Positions 54,146-64,000 of a stretch of 64,000 bases of DNA are shown in pieces (the first letter of the stretch is position 1; every line of letters begins with the position of its first letter). Under the pieces are notes generated by a model, which had not been told where the DNA came from, did no database searches, and saw nothing but the letters and a program-made list of their open reading frames with translations. The stretch lies in NCBI GenBank assembly GCA_029721515.1, contig CM056554.1, positions 23,041,988 to 23,105,987 on the forward strand, read 5' to 3'. Source of the DNA: Synanceia verrucosa. Its lineage: Eukaryota > Chordata > Actinopteri > Perciformes > Synanceiidae. The position numbers and the translations under genes were made by a program.

Positions 54146-55358
54146 TGTGAGGCTCTGGACCTCTTCGTCTTCGGTCGTATCGTTGTTGGATATGAGACCC
54201 ACTACAGTGGTGTCGTCTGCGAACTTCACAACCATGTTTGTGGGATGGATGGTAGAGTGAAGAGGGAGGGCTGAGCACACAACCCTGTCACATTCCAGTG
54301 TTGAGGATCAGGGGGACAGATCTGGACCGCCCATATCCTCACCACCTGGGGCCTGTTGGTGAGGAAGTCACTGATCCAGGAGCAGAATGATGCTGACAGA
54401 CCCAGATTGTGACGCTTCAGGGCCAGCACGTCCGGGAGAACGGTGTTGAAAGCTGAACTGAAGTCCACAAACAACATCCTGACGTAGGTGTTGGGATGCT
54501 GCAGGTGAGTCAAGGCGCTGTGAAGTGCCAGTGAGACAGCATTCTCCATAGAACGGTTCTCCCTGTAGGCGAACTGGAGGCTGTCCAGGCCAGCAGGGAT
54601 GGCATCCTTGATGTGCTTCAGGAGGATCCACTCAAAGCACTTCATGATGACAGGAGTGAGAGCCACAGGACGGTAATCACTGAGGCATGTGATGGTTGAT
54701 TTTTTGGGCACAGGCACAATGATGGAGGACTTCAGGCAAACAGGGACCATGGAGAGCTGCAGGGACAGGTTGAAAATGTCCAGAAAGACCTCTGCCACTT
54801 GGTCTGCACATGCTTTCAGGGTCCGACCTGACACCTTATCTGGACCTGTTGATCCTCCTCAGGGTGGAGGTCACTTGGTGTAGCTGCAGGGTGAGAGGCT
54901 GGTGCTGCACCCCTGGCTGAGGAGATGTACAGTCACGCTGCTGCTTGGAAAGTCGAAGCGTGCAAAGAAACTGTTTAAGGTGTCAGGTAGAGTGGTGTCA
55001 TCGCTGAGCTGCTGGGCACTGCACTTGTGGTCAGTGATGGTCCTGATGCCTTTCCACATGCTGCGGGTGTTGTTGTCTTGGAAGTTTTCCTCTACGTGCT
55101 GCTTGTGCCTCTGTTTCTCCAGCTAGATGCCTTTTTCAGTTCTTTGCAGGCCCTGCTATAAGCCAGTTTGTCACCTGCACTGTAGGCTGCATCCCAGGCT
55201 TTTAGCAGGGACCACACTGTGCTGTGCATCCATGGCTTCTGGTTAGGAAAAACTGTGATTGTCTTTGTGGGAAGGACAGCATCATTGCAGAAATGAACAC
55301 AGGACAGCACAGATGACGTGTAATCCTCAAAATCAGCATCTTTGAACACTCCCCAGTC
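54146..55358 (-). pseudogene. L2 LINE RT palm and linker
   Basis: Minus strand: FKDADFEDYTSSVLSCVHFC, TITVFPNQKPWMHSTVWSLL and GDKLAYSRACKELKKA (linker). A frame change follows, then WKGIRTITDH. The RT piece (54834-54226) holds GPDKVSGRTLKACADQVAEV, PVPKKSTITCLSDYRPVALT, LQFAYRENRSMENAVSLALH and RMLFVDFSSAFNTV. The next frame carries VVKFADDTTVVGLIS with the catalytic FADD near 54225. Several frameshifts; inactive. Confidence 0.85.
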
Positions 55359-55691
55359 CATACATCCATCCATTTTCTACCGCTTATCCTCATAGAGTCG
55401 CGGGGGGGGGGCTGGAGCCTATCCCAGCTGTCTTAGGGCGGAAGGCAGGGTACACCCTGGACAGTCGGCACATAGAGACAGACAACCACTCACACTCACA
55501 CCTACGGTCAATTTAAATTAGCCAATTAACCTAATCCCCATGCATGTTTTTGGATGGTGGGAGGAAGCCGGAGTACCTGGAGAGAACCAACGCAGACACG
55601 GGGAGAACAGAAAGGCCCGGGCCGGGAATCGAACCCGGTACCTTCTTGCTGTGAGGTGACAATGCTAACCACTACACCACCGTGCCGCCCT
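55359..55691 (-). mobile_element. Complete tRNA-derived SINE with 12-bp target duplication
   Basis: On the minus strand the head reads GGGCGGCACGGTGGTGTAGT, GGTTAGCATTG and GGTACCGGGTTCGATTCCCG, carrying pol III box A-like TGGTGTAGTGGTTAGC and box B GGTTCGATTCC. The body has CACCATCCAAAAACATGCAT and ACCCTGCCTTCCGCCCTAAG, and the tail is (ATGG)n. CACTCCCCAGTC occurs on both sides (55347-55358 and 55692-55703), the target duplication. It sits inside L2 coding sequence. Fragments of the family are at 16528, 32756 and 46886. Confidence 0.92.
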
Positions 55692-56165
55692 CACTCCCCA
55701 GTCTGGGTGCTCAAAACAGTCCCGTAGGACTGAGGAAGCCTCCTCAGTCCAAACCTGGATGGTTCTGGTGGTCTGGCAGATCAGAGGTCTGTAGGCAGGG
55801 ATTAGTTTCACATAGATATGGTCTGACATACCCAAGTGAGGAGCTGCTGCAGCCTTGTATGCTCCTGGTATGTTGCAGTACACCTGGTCCAGTATATTAC
55901 AGTCGCTGGTGGGAAATTTTATGTATTTGTGGAATTTAGGGAGGACAGCTTTCAGTTCCACAAGGTTAAAGTCCCCAGTCACGACCACAGCTGCCTCTGA
56001 GTTAGCGTTCATCTGGCCGCTAATTAGGCAGTGTAGCTCCTCTAGCGCTAACGTAGCATTAGCTTGTGGTGGTATGTAGGCCGCTATGATCATAACAGTG
56101 CTGAATTCTCTCATTAGGTTAAATGGTCTGTACTTCACTGCCAGGTATTCCAGATCGGGGGAGGT
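55692..56165 (-). pseudogene. L2 LINE endonuclease
   Basis: The 157-residue frame reads TVMIIAAYIPPQANATLALE, VVVTGDFNLVELKAVLPKFH, TSDCNILDQVYCNIPGAYKA and PHLGMSDHIYVKLIPAYRPL. These are AP-endonuclease motifs GDFN and SDH of L2/jockey-like LINEs. N-terminal endonuclease residues are missing because the element is truncated. Confidence 0.85.
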
Positions 56166-57596
56166 TTAAGTTAAAGTTTTAAGTGAATAAAGATTTTTAA
56201 AAACAATTTTAACTGTTTAAAAGTTTAATAGACATAGAGTTTGACCTACACTGTGTTGACGTTGAACTCCTATACTACTCATTACCCCTCAGTCTTTATT
56301 TACCAGTGGGAAGATGGTGAAATTTCTGAATAAAAGAGAAAACACTACAATCACAGTACAATTAAATATTTGTATTTAATGAATTGAGAGACTCTCTCTG
56401 CCCTGCTGTTCAAACTACAAAATCAAAAAGTCTCTTAACGCAATTGACACCATCTTCTCGACGAGAAGCCTGGGTTCGGGGAACCTATCTACCCTCCCGG
56501 AACACTTGCAGCTGGATGCACGATGGACGCCTGGGAGGGGTGGCGGGTCGTATGTCTGGCTCCGTAGAGGACATTGAAGACATCTAGTTATTCGGAACCG
56601 TGATCACAGCTCTTTTGCTGCTTGGAGTAGGCATTGTCCTGGTTGATCAAAGAATTCAGGAAACCGAGACAGCTGTCAAAAGCTCCACTAAGCTGCCTGG
56701 CATGATTGAAATGATGGGCAGAGCTGTCAGCACTGAGACTGTGACTATGAGTCACTGTAAATTGGAATGCGGCTACTCGGCCTAACCTAAACAATCTCAG
56801 TCTTATCTGCTTTTGGCTTCCCTTGACTGGCAGTGGCCTTGGCCAAGGCCGTTGCTGGAAGACTCCCCTGGAAGAACGTGGCAATGGGACGCTCTTGCAT
56901 TCCTTGATGCAGCTTGATGACATGATATCACCACTGATGTTGTACAAACACATGTAAATGTCTGTGTCGGTTCTCAGTCATCCAGGTCGAGGTAAATCAA
57001 AAAGAGTCCCCTGAACTTTCTTAAGGTTTGTTGAAGATGTTTCACCTCTCATCCTTTTTTGCTCTTTGTGAACAAATGTAAATGCTATCTCCAGTCATCG
57101 TACAGTCTTGCAGCTGGGGCAGCTCTTTGTGCATCAATGTCCAGCTGCTCCTTAATGCTCGCTGGATGCTCAGTTTGCATCAGTGACTCAGAGTCAGGCT
57201 GTCAGTGAGCATCTGGGTGCAGAGAGCAAAAAAACAGTCACAGACTGGTTGACTGGGCTAAAATGGTGTAGTGTGAAAAAAACATCAGTAACTTCACATT
57301 TGACAGTTCTCGGCTTTGTAATACTCAACAAGGTTTTTCTGCTCTGGGTTCTCTCCCATCCTGACTATTTTGGATGGATCTTTTTATAGGTCGGCAGTCA
57401 CGCTGCATTTTGTTTTAGCAATATCATTTGTGTGACAATTTAATTCTTCTCCTCTTTGATCAGGTCATTTTTTTTTTGTTGACTAATGGTGCGGTGTTAA
57501 ACATCAGCTGTTCATCTTGTTTAAACGAAATAATCAGAAACAATAAAGCTTCCAAACAAAGTGCAGATTTCAGAGTTTTTTTTTTTAAGAACAAAC
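56166..57596. other. No confirmed gene; probable repeat sequence
   Basis: Between 56380 and 56790 two short plus frames occur (SRREAWVRGTYLPSRN... and, after a stop, VITALLLLGVGIVLVDQRIQ). The second looks like a membrane segment, but I recognise no gene. At 56955-57060 the words GGTTCTCAGTCATCCAGGTC and GGTTTGTTGAAGATGTTTCA resemble the 3' end of fish Penelope-like elements. T-runs lie near 57470 and 57577. Confidence 0.35.
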
Positions 57597-58456
57597 TGAC
57601 AGGGATCCATGGCAGGGAATCCAGATGCATGACTCACAGACAGGCTTTAGGTGCAAACAAAAGTCTTTACTGAATTTCACAATGAGAAATGAGCACGGAG
57701 TTCCAGCAGGGAGGTGGATGACGGATGCGCGCCTCCAGGCAGTTGGAGACGGGCACCGGGGAATCCCTACACTCAACTATAACCACTCTCAAAGCCGAGA
57801 GGGAGAACCGATTAGCATTACCTTATTAACAAAAATATCGCTCTAACTACAGACTATGAAAATTACCACTAAGAATATAACAGAGGAAGCAGGAGGGAGA
57901 TAACTAAGAGATCTATGGAAGCTTAACTCTAATAACACAAAGACACCTACGGCTCTACATTAGAGGAGGGAATAAGCTCAGGATAATAATCTAAGAGGAA
58001 AGAGACAACTAGGATCTACTCAAAAGAAGATTCTCCTAGTGAACTAAAAGGGGTGCGGGGCGCTAAACAAAAACCAGGAAGTAAAGGAAAACAACTAGGA
58101 TTGACTCACAGGGAGGATTCTCCTAGTAACAAATACAAAAAAAAAAAACACTAAGGCTAGCAAACTTACAACACAAAAGATGTCCGCTAAAGATCGGTGG
58201 GGAGCTGGAAACGGATGAGAATGCTCTCAGAAAGTGCCAAACACACGAGCACTGGGGACATGGCGATCACGTGATGAGATAGAGAAGACAAGACTATTTA
58301 TACAAGAGGTGATGGGGAACAGGTGGAAACAATCAGGGCGGGGTTAGACAATCACCAGATATGGGAAACAAGGGGAAAAGGGAGATGCGAAGCTGAAACG
58401 AGAGGGAAAACACAGTTACTTCAAAATAAAACAGGAAATGACAATACAACGTGTCA
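57597..58456 (-). mobile_element. Solo LTR of a sushi-type gypsy element
   Basis: The stretch begins TGACAGG and ends GTGTCA, with terminal TGACA/TGTCA as inverted repeats. Its right third matches the gypsy LTR at 53940-54110 in order: GGTGGAAACAATCAGGGCGG against GCTGGAAACAATCAGGGCGG, then GACAATCACCAGA against GACAATCAACAGA, GAAGCTGAAACGAGAGGG, and CAAAATAAAACAGGAAAT. No internal coding sequence is present, so it is a solo LTR left by recombination. I saw no clear target duplication. Confidence 0.75.
58294..58302 (-). promoter_or_regulatory. TATA box of the solo LTR
   Basis: TATAAATAG on the minus strand, at the position equivalent to the TATA-like box of the gypsy LTR at 53948. Confidence 0.6.
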
Positions 58457-59312
58457 GCACAAGACAAGTAATAGTAACAGTAAAAAAAAAATCAACTTCC
58501 AAAAAAAGAATGAGTGTCTAGTAAATGTGTGAATTAAAACAGTTTGGAAAGGTCTGTCTGAATAAGAAAGTCTTAAGGCTTTTTAAAAAAAAAAAAAAAT
58601 GTCCAGTGACTGAGGTTTCCTCAGTTCAGCCAAGAGGAGCAGTGGAGCAAAACGTCTGGTCTCCCATGGTGCTCAGTTTAGGTCGGGGTTGAAAGAGGTG
58701 GTTGGTGCTGTGGGACTGGAGATGGCGGGTGGATGAGTGAGGGGTAAGGAGGTCTTTCAGGTATTCTGAGGTATTGCCATGGATGCAGAGGTGGGTGATG
58801 AGAGCAATCTTATAGTGGATTCTGGAGGTTCTGTGGACCTGTGTGTCTTCAGAGGTCCAGGAAGAGGAGGCTGGCCATCAGGACCAGTAGAATTGAAATT
58901 CCATGCAATTCAAAGAAATTCATGATGCATAATTAAGGTGTATTTAACAATGAAGCTTTACAGTATATATTTACAACATGAAGTTCATACAAATATTATT
59001 GTATGGACTTTATGCGCACAATACTTTATTACACTAAATAGTATAGTATTTTTTTTTTTGTCATAAATTAATATTAAACACCTGACCAGATAAAACAGAG
59101 CATTAAAATTGTAAACACTTTCAAATTATTGGATAGTGCAGCATTTGATTTCCATCGGAAGTTAGAGGTTGGAACTGGGAATGACATCACACCCGGGTTG
59201 ACAGCATTCCAGTAAACAAGTCGGAAAACCAAGATGGATGCCTCCAATGACAGTTGTTGTGCTTTTGTAGTACTTAGGAAAGAATAATTATTAAAAAGGT
59301 GAGTTGGCAAAC
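58457..59312. other. No gene; noncoding, repeat-like
   Basis: The part 58590-58860, with GGTTGGTGCTGTGGGACTGG and GGAGGTCTTTCAGGTATTCTG, looks like a fish interspersed repeat but I cannot name it. Around 58889-58920 AATTGAAATTCCATGCAATTC is a local fold-back motif. Confidence 0.35.
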
Positions 59313-59495
59313 TAAGCTAGGCTAATGCTATTTAATGTTAAACAATGCTAAGCAAGTGCTAGGCTAATGCCAATTAACGCTAAACTAGTGCTAAGCTCAA
59401 GTTAATCAATGAAAAACTAATTCTCTGCTAATGCTCGTTAATGCTAAGCTAGTGCTAGGCTAATGGTAAGCCACATTAGCATGAATGAGGCTAAG
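59313..59495. repeat. Irregular GCTAATGCTA repeat
   Basis: Repeated GCTAGGCTAATGC, AACGCTAAACTAGTGC and GTTAATGCTAAGCTAGTGC words make a degenerate minisatellite. Confidence 0.7.
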
Positions 59496-60562
59496 TAGGT
59501 TCGATTGACAGTCAATGAAACACCTGGGACAGCGATGAAGTCACTGGTATTATATTAAATGATTTGAATAAAAAAAAAAAAAAAAAACACTTAAAAATTA
59601 TTCAAGAAATGATGATGTCAGAACTAAACAATAACAAACAAACACAGGCCTTCAAATATAACAGTCAATTAAACACACTTCAATTTCTATATCCTCTCAA
59701 CCTGTCTTGTGCAGTGCACCTTCAACTGTCTCTAAACCAAAGTCAATATAAATTCAATCTCACATATAAGCACTGTTCAAGGATGTTCACACAGTTTCAT
59801 CGACAACTCAAAGTCCATTTCACTTAAAGTACCTGTTGGGGCACTTTAAGTGGGTATTGATGGGGATTAGGAACCAATTACTTTCATGTGTGTGGAAGCG
59901 AGTCAGTCCTGCCACACCACCAGAAAATTGTCGGTCTAGCAGGCCTGAGGCCTACTAATGTGTGAGCCTTGTCTTGTTTGGAGGGATTCTGGTTCCAGTT
60001 TCTTTTCCTTGAGCACACCATCCAAAAAGAGTCCAACCACCTCAAAGCTCAACCACTTTTTGCAGCAATCTCTGACTTAAATCAAAATGCAGAAAGCTGA
60101 TGCAGACCAGAACGATGCTGCCTCAGTGACAAAACATTTTGGAATTGTTGACCATTACATGCAACAACTTTACCTTGTAAGGTACTAAAGTAAGTGATTA
60201 CTGTATTTACCAAAAACACTGTTTCATTTGATTACTTTGAGACAAAAACGTATTGCTAAACTTTCCAACCATTCCAACTTTTTTTCCCAACTTTCCATTA
60301 AGGACACACCCGCGTAATGTGCATTTTACTTTGTGTTTGTGTCTGTACTCCCATTTGGAAAAAAGTATGTTAAAAGTATCTCATACTCACTAATATGTGA
60401 TGAGAATGAATTCCTCTGAATAGCACTGGATTCAATTCCACTTCTTGTAATTCAAATTCAACATCCTGTGGGGTGGAATCAATTAAAATTCAAATGCATC
60501 CATCCAATTCTGAAATTATGACTTTTGCACAAGCCTGGTTTCTGTTGGTCAGACTAAAACGC
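59496..60562. other. 3' flank of the zinc-finger exon
   Basis: A long A-run lies at 59570-59587. AATTCAATTCC and AATTCAAATTC words occur at 60447-60500. No gene is supported; part must be the 3' untranslated region of the zinc-finger gene, but I cannot place its poly(A) site. Confidence 0.4.
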
Positions 60563-61996
60563 TCACAGAGCCACAGAGTGATACCATTGTTGGTGGTGAC
60601 GAACACGTTTCCCACAGCTGTACGGTTTCGTTCCAGTGTGACAGCGTTGATGCCTCTTAAGGTTACTGCCATCAGAAAACATTTTCCCACACTGATCACA
60701 GGTGTACGGTTTCTCTCCAGTGTGACAGCGTTGATGGCTCTTAAGGCTACTACTGAAAGAAAACTTTTTCCCACATTCGTCACAGCTGTACGGTTTCTCC
60801 CCAGTGTGGATGAGCCGGTGGCTATGAAGGGCACTACTGCAAGCAAATGTTTTCCCACATTCGTCACAGCTATATGGTTTCTCTCCAGTATGACAGCGTT
60901 TATGTTTTTTAAGGTTACTACTTCCTGCAAAAGTTTTCCCACACTGGTCACACCAGAAAGGTTTGTGTCCAGTGTGAATGAGTCTGTGCCTGTCTAAGTC
61001 ACTGTTTGTGTTGAAAGCTTTGCTGCATAGGTCACATCTATAGGGTTTCTCTCCAGTGTGACAGCGTTGATGTCTTTTAAGATTACTACTGCAAGCAAAT
61101 GTTTTCTCACACTGATCACACCTGTACAATTTCTCTCCGGTATGATAGTGCTGATGCCTTTTAAGGTTACTACTGCAACTAAATGTTTTCTCGCACTGAA
61201 CACAACTGTACAGTTTCTCTCCAATATGATAGCGTTGATGTCGTTTAAGATGACTACTGCAAGAAAACATTTTCCCACATTCATCACAGCTGTATGGTTT
61301 CTTTCCAGTGTGACAACGTTGGTGGCTTTTAAGGTTACTGCTACGAGAAAAAGATTTCCCACACTGATCACAGCTGTACGGTTTCTCTCCAGTGTGACAG
61401 CGTTGATGGCTTTTAAGACTACCACTGCTAGTAAAACTTTTCCCACATCGGTCACACCAGAAAGGTTTGTGTCCAGTGTGACTGAGTCTGTGCCTCTCAA
61501 GGCCACTGTCTGTGATGAAAGCTTTGCCACACTGATCACAAATGTACGGTTTTTCACCAGTATGATGCCGTTGATGTCTTTTAAGGTGACTACTGTAAGA
61601 AAACATTTTCCCACACTGATGACAGCTGTACAGTTTCTCTCCAGTGTGATGGCGTTTATGTTTTTTAAGGTTACCACTCCAAGCAAATGTTTTCCCACAC
61701 TGATCACAGCTGTGTGGTTTCTCTCCAGTGTGTATGCGTTGGTGGCCATGAAGGGCACTACTGCAAGAAAATGTTTTCCCACATTCATCACAGCTGTATG
61801 GCTTCTCTCCAGTGTGGATGACTCTGTGCCTGTCAAGGCTGCCTTGAGCACTGAAAGCTTTCCCACATTCATCACAGATGTATGGCTTCTCTCCAGTGTG
61901 GACTCTCTCATGAATCTTTAAATATCCAGATGTTCTGAAGGATTTGTCACAGTGTTGACAGTGGTGACGTTTCAGTCCTCCTCTTCCTCTCCGTTT
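60563..61996 (-). CDS. C2H2 zinc-finger protein, terminal exon with 16 fingers
   Basis: The exon encodes 477 residues and a stop on the minus strand. It starts at 61996 after a pyrimidine-rich acceptor ending GTTGCTATAG, with the basic lead KRRGRGGLKRHHCQHC. Sixteen fingers follow in tandem: the first is HCQHC...HERVH and the last YTCDQCGKMFSDGSNLKRH. A seventeenth is degenerate (KPYSCGKRVRHHQQWYH). Linkers are mostly HTGEKPY. Two are HTGHKPFW, after fingers 6 and 12, which suggests duplication of a six-finger block. Such poly-finger proteins bind DNA in the nucleus, often as repressors. N-terminal exons must lie beyond 62002; I did not find them. The frame is open throughout, unlike the transposon genes nearby, so this is probably a live host gene. 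Confidence 0.9.
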   Translation of the reverse strand, partial: KRRGRGGLKRHHCQHCDKSFRTSGYLKIHERVHTGEKPYICDECGKAFSAQGSLDRHRVIHTGEKPYSCDECGKTFSCSSALHGHQRIHTGEKPHSCDQCGKTFAWSGNLKKHKRHHTGEKLYSCHQCGKMFSYSSHLKRHQRHHTGEKPYICDQCGKAFITDSGLERHRLSHTGHKPFWCDRCGKSFTSSGSLKSHQRCHTGEKPYSCDQCGKSFSRSSNLKSHQRCHTGKKPYSCDECGKMFSCSSHLKRHQRYHIGEKLYSCVQCEKTFSCSSNLKRHQHYHTGEKLYRCDQCEKTFACSSNLKRHQRCHTGEKPYRCDLCSKAFNTNSDLDRHRLIHTGHKPFWCDQCGKTFAGSSNLKKHKRCHTGEKPYSCDECGKTFACSSALHSHRLIHTGEKPYSCDECGKKFSFSSSLKSHQRCHTGEKPYTCDQCGKMFSDGSNLKRHQRCHTGTKPYSCGKRVRHHQQWYHSVAL

Positions 61997-62030
61997 CTAT
62001 AGCAACAGACAGACATACAGAGACAGAGAG
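61997..62030 (-). promoter_or_regulatory. Splice acceptor of the zinc-finger exon
   Basis: On the minus strand TGTATGTCTGTCTGTTGCTATAG gives a polypyrimidine tract (TCTGTCTGTTGC) and AG directly before the basic first residues of the exon. Confidence 0.7.
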
Positions 62031-62269
62031 TCAGTAAGCTGGTATGCTGGTATGGAATGAGCGATCTAGAACCATAAATATGTTAAATTATTATTAATAA
62101 TTAAATTATTAAAGAAAAACATAGGATGCAATACACATTTTTCTCTCTGTATACTTTATTATTATTATCATCATCATCATAATTGTTGATTTTATATGAG
62201 GTTGTAATAAACTCCTCTCTACAAAACAAAATAAAAAGCAAAACAAACTAGTATTTTTGGCGAAAGCGG
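62031..62269. other. Probable intron of the zinc-finger gene
   Basis: AT-rich with ATTATTATTATCATCATCAT repeats near 62157-62180. No exon recognised. Confidence 0.4.
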
Positions 62270-62488
62270 CCTCTACTCCACCTCTGATAAAACAAGAATG
62301 GAATAAGATTAAAAAAAAACAAATGTTTTTTTTCCATGACGAAAGAGTATCTTCTTTTATTTGTGTTGCTCTGTGTTTTCAGAGTCATAGTACAAAATAT
62401 TCTGTGGGTTTCAAAACATGACTCAAAATGGCCAAAAACGTTGGCACAAGACACTTGTTTTTATAAAAGGGCTGGCAATCAGTGAGTT
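62270..62488. mobile_element. Second piggyBac-like MITE copy
   Basis: Inverted relative to 33211-33439, sharing TCAGAGTCATAGTACAAAAT, ATTCTGTGGGT, TTTTATAAAAG..GGCTGGCA and CAGTGAG before TTAA at 62487. The other end is not clear. Confidence 0.55.
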
Positions 62489-64000
62489 AAACAGTGACAA
62501 TATTTCTTGTTTGAGTGAAAAGAGGGCAGAGAGAAACTGCTCCAAGCTATTTGTGATCTATGGGTCTGCCAGACACTGACAAGACAAAGGAGAAGGACAG
62601 AAGCAACTGCATCAAACATCAAACACAGTATGATCTAAAGATGCAAATGATGCATTTCTGCTGTTTTGGTGAGGCACATGATGAGCTACAATGGTATTTT
62701 TTACTGAAACAATGCTTCCCCTATGCTCCATGGAATATGAGCACCAGCCGTTGCTGAGACAGCACAGGTACCGTCTACAAAGTGCAACACCAGAACAAAA
62801 AATGCATCTCACCTCATATTGCTGATACTACAACACTAATTTTGATAAAAAAGTGACTGTATTGTATGTATAATGTATTTTTCAGAGGAGGTAGCAACAG
62901 ACTATGATTTCTTCCTTTGCTTCTTCTGCTTCGCCGGTGGGTTGTGGATGCATTTTCACAACAGTGACACCTCTGTTCGGGAGAGGATTGCAACTACTGC
63001 CACATCTGTCGTGCGGCAGTATAAATGTTTTGAGCGTGCCGATGACGTCACCAACTGTGCGTGCACTAGCAGACACGGCGAGTATACGACCAGCTTTATG
63101 GTGTGTTCACTGAAAGTCAAAACTTACAGATGTACAACAAAATATGCGTCAGTAGCAGATAGCATGAATTCTATATCTGGTTAGTGAGATGAATCTGACT
63201 TTCAGAGTTGGAGATCCAACTTCACGGGAGGTCAGTCGGGAGTCAGAACCTCCCTTGAAGTCGTGAAGAAGAACATCTAACTTAAATTCTGACTGTAAGC
63301 ATGGAAATTCCAACCTTCTTGTACAAAATGAACACACCATGAGTCGAAACAAACACCAGGCTCCCAATGCTGCTACAATTAGATTAATCCTCTGTTTTAC
63401 CGGCAATGTTCTGAGAGCATGAATGATAGCAATCTGAATTCATCATTTAGGAAATCATTTACCAAGAAATGGACAAACACACCATATTCCAAAGGGAACT
63501 GCATTTATTTAAAAAGTAATGTGTTACTGCTCAACAGCTGATTTCACAGCAAACACGAAAAGCGCAGCACACGGTGTGCGATAGGGCGCAAGAGAGCGCA
63601 GAGCAGTGGGCAGAGCAGGGTGCACTGCAACCAAGTTGCTAGTCAAAAATATTGTCAAATAGTGAGGGCATGGTGCTCTTTTGAGCCTGTTCCCCCAAAT
63701 CTCTGCAGGCTTGGAATCCTAAGTCTCACAGTCTCACGTGAGATCACTTTACTCGTTGAGCTGGCTGGGTGCCAACACAAAGGGTAAAACAATTGTGTTG
63801 CTTACATAACAACAATCATTACACAGGTCTGAGCTAGGGAAGATAATGAATAAGGAAAAAAAGGGGAAAATGAAAGAAAAAAAAATAAATTCAAGAAATG
63901 TGTGTCCCTGCACTTATCAAGAAACAGTCCTATCATCACAATAGGACTATTTCTTGTCAGTGTTTCCCCTCAGGTAGTAATTCCAGCGTGGAACTGTGAT
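62489..64000. other. No gene recognised; one hairpin at 63911-63962
   Basis: The 103-residue plus frame at 62873 shows no domain and I do not call it. Probably intron or upstream region of the zinc-finger gene with unclassified repeats. A-runs lie near 63858-63890. Confidence 0.35.
63911..63962. repeat. Imperfect 22-bp hairpin, 7-nt loop
   Basis: CAAGAAACAGTCCTAT pairs with ATAGGACTATTTCTTG with one mismatch, extended outward by CACTTAT/GTCAGTG with a bulge. Could be a small MITE core; precursor-miRNA-like by shape only. Confidence 0.6.

Larger units (their letters stand above)
47640..56165 (-). mobile_element. L2/Maui-type LINE, split by a gypsy element and a SINE
   Basis: Minus-strand LINE pieces: endonuclease (56138-55700), linker (55340-54870), RT palm (54834-54160), and RT thumb/3' region (48308-47700). 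The gypsy element at 48309-54145 lies between FADDTTVVG...VQSLT and WCSRNNLVLN, which are consecutive in L2-type RTs. The SINE at 55359-55691 lies between DWGV and FKDADFEDY. An AATAG-repeat tail is at about 47682-47702. The 5' end is truncated near 56165. Confidence 0.82.

Noticed and set aside
55630..55691. Possible tRNA gene
   Set aside because: Box A and box B are present, but they belong to the head of a tRNA-derived SINE with tail and target duplication, and no cloverleaf with a clean acceptor stem is evident.
60473..60997. 174-residue plus-strand frame opposite the zinc fingers (also 61058-61921)
   Set aside because: It is the antisense of the repeated zinc-finger codons; repeats such as LSSVTALM simply mirror the HTGEKPY linkers.
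60994..61911. 305-residue minus frame in the zinc-finger exon
   Set aside because: A shifted reading of the same repeat (LERSHTAVMNVGK in place of GEKPYSCDECGK). The C2H2 frame is the real one and is open across the same DNA.
62873..63184. 103-residue plus frame as an N-terminal exon of the zinc-finger gene
   Set aside because: It is on the opposite strand to the zinc-finger exon and shows no KRAB, BTB, SCAN or other known N-terminal domain.

Overview
The window looks like nuclear DNA of a teleost fish. It is AT-rich, has GT- and TA-type microsatellites and spliced eukaryotic coding signals, and is built mostly from transposon families typical of fish: Tc1/mariner, hAT, Harbinger, P-element, piggyBac-like MITEs, L1/Tx1, I/Nimb-like and L2 LINEs, a tRNA-derived SINE and a sushi-type Ty3/gypsy LTR element. 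All family names rest on recognised motifs, not on database searches.

Only two kinds of sequence look like host genes. One is the terminal exon of a C2H2 zinc-finger gene with 16 fingers (60563-61996, minus). The other is an intronless 419-427 residue coiled-coil protein present twice, head-outwards, in a giant inverted repeat (28109-29368 plus; 35977-37236 minus). Everything else with coding potential is a transposon gene, mostly broken. The main exception is an uninterrupted 342-residue Tc1 transposase with a DD34E triad (6243-7271).

Layout. 1-2.1 kb: LINE fragments, one cut by a 934-bp hAT MITE with a perfect 8-bp target duplication. 4.6-5.4 kb: a THAP exon and a P-element transposase relic. 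5.5-7.6 kb: a Tc1-type MITE and the intact Tc1 element. 8.5-18.2 kb: LINE material dominated by one I-clade LINE broken by at least four later insertions. 19.7-22.6 kb: a two-gene Harbinger element, a MADF protein gene and a HARBI1-type transposase convergent on facing poly(A) signals. 22.8-26.2 kb: a 5'-truncated L1 with an 18-bp target duplication. 27.1-38.2 kb: an 11.1-kb unit with 4-kb inverted arms, bounded by a 6-bp direct repeat TCCACT. 38.3-44 kb: hAT and Tc1 relics and tandem repeats. 44.7-46.9 kb: an L1 with ORF1 and the start of ORF2. 47.6-56.2 kb: an L2 LINE carrying a nearly complete gypsy element (48309-54145) and a SINE. 57.6-58.5 kb: a solo LTR related to the gypsy LTR. 60.5-62 kb: the zinc-finger exon.

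The strongest candidate for something undescribed is the 27118-38226 unit. Its long arms, AG...CT ends and direct repeat suggest that it moved or was duplicated as one piece carrying two copies of the coiled-coil gene. A second notable signal is the gypsy LTR: a TATA-like box, a likely RNA start and a 10-nt complement next to the LTR fit the self-priming mechanism known for Tf1/sushi elements.
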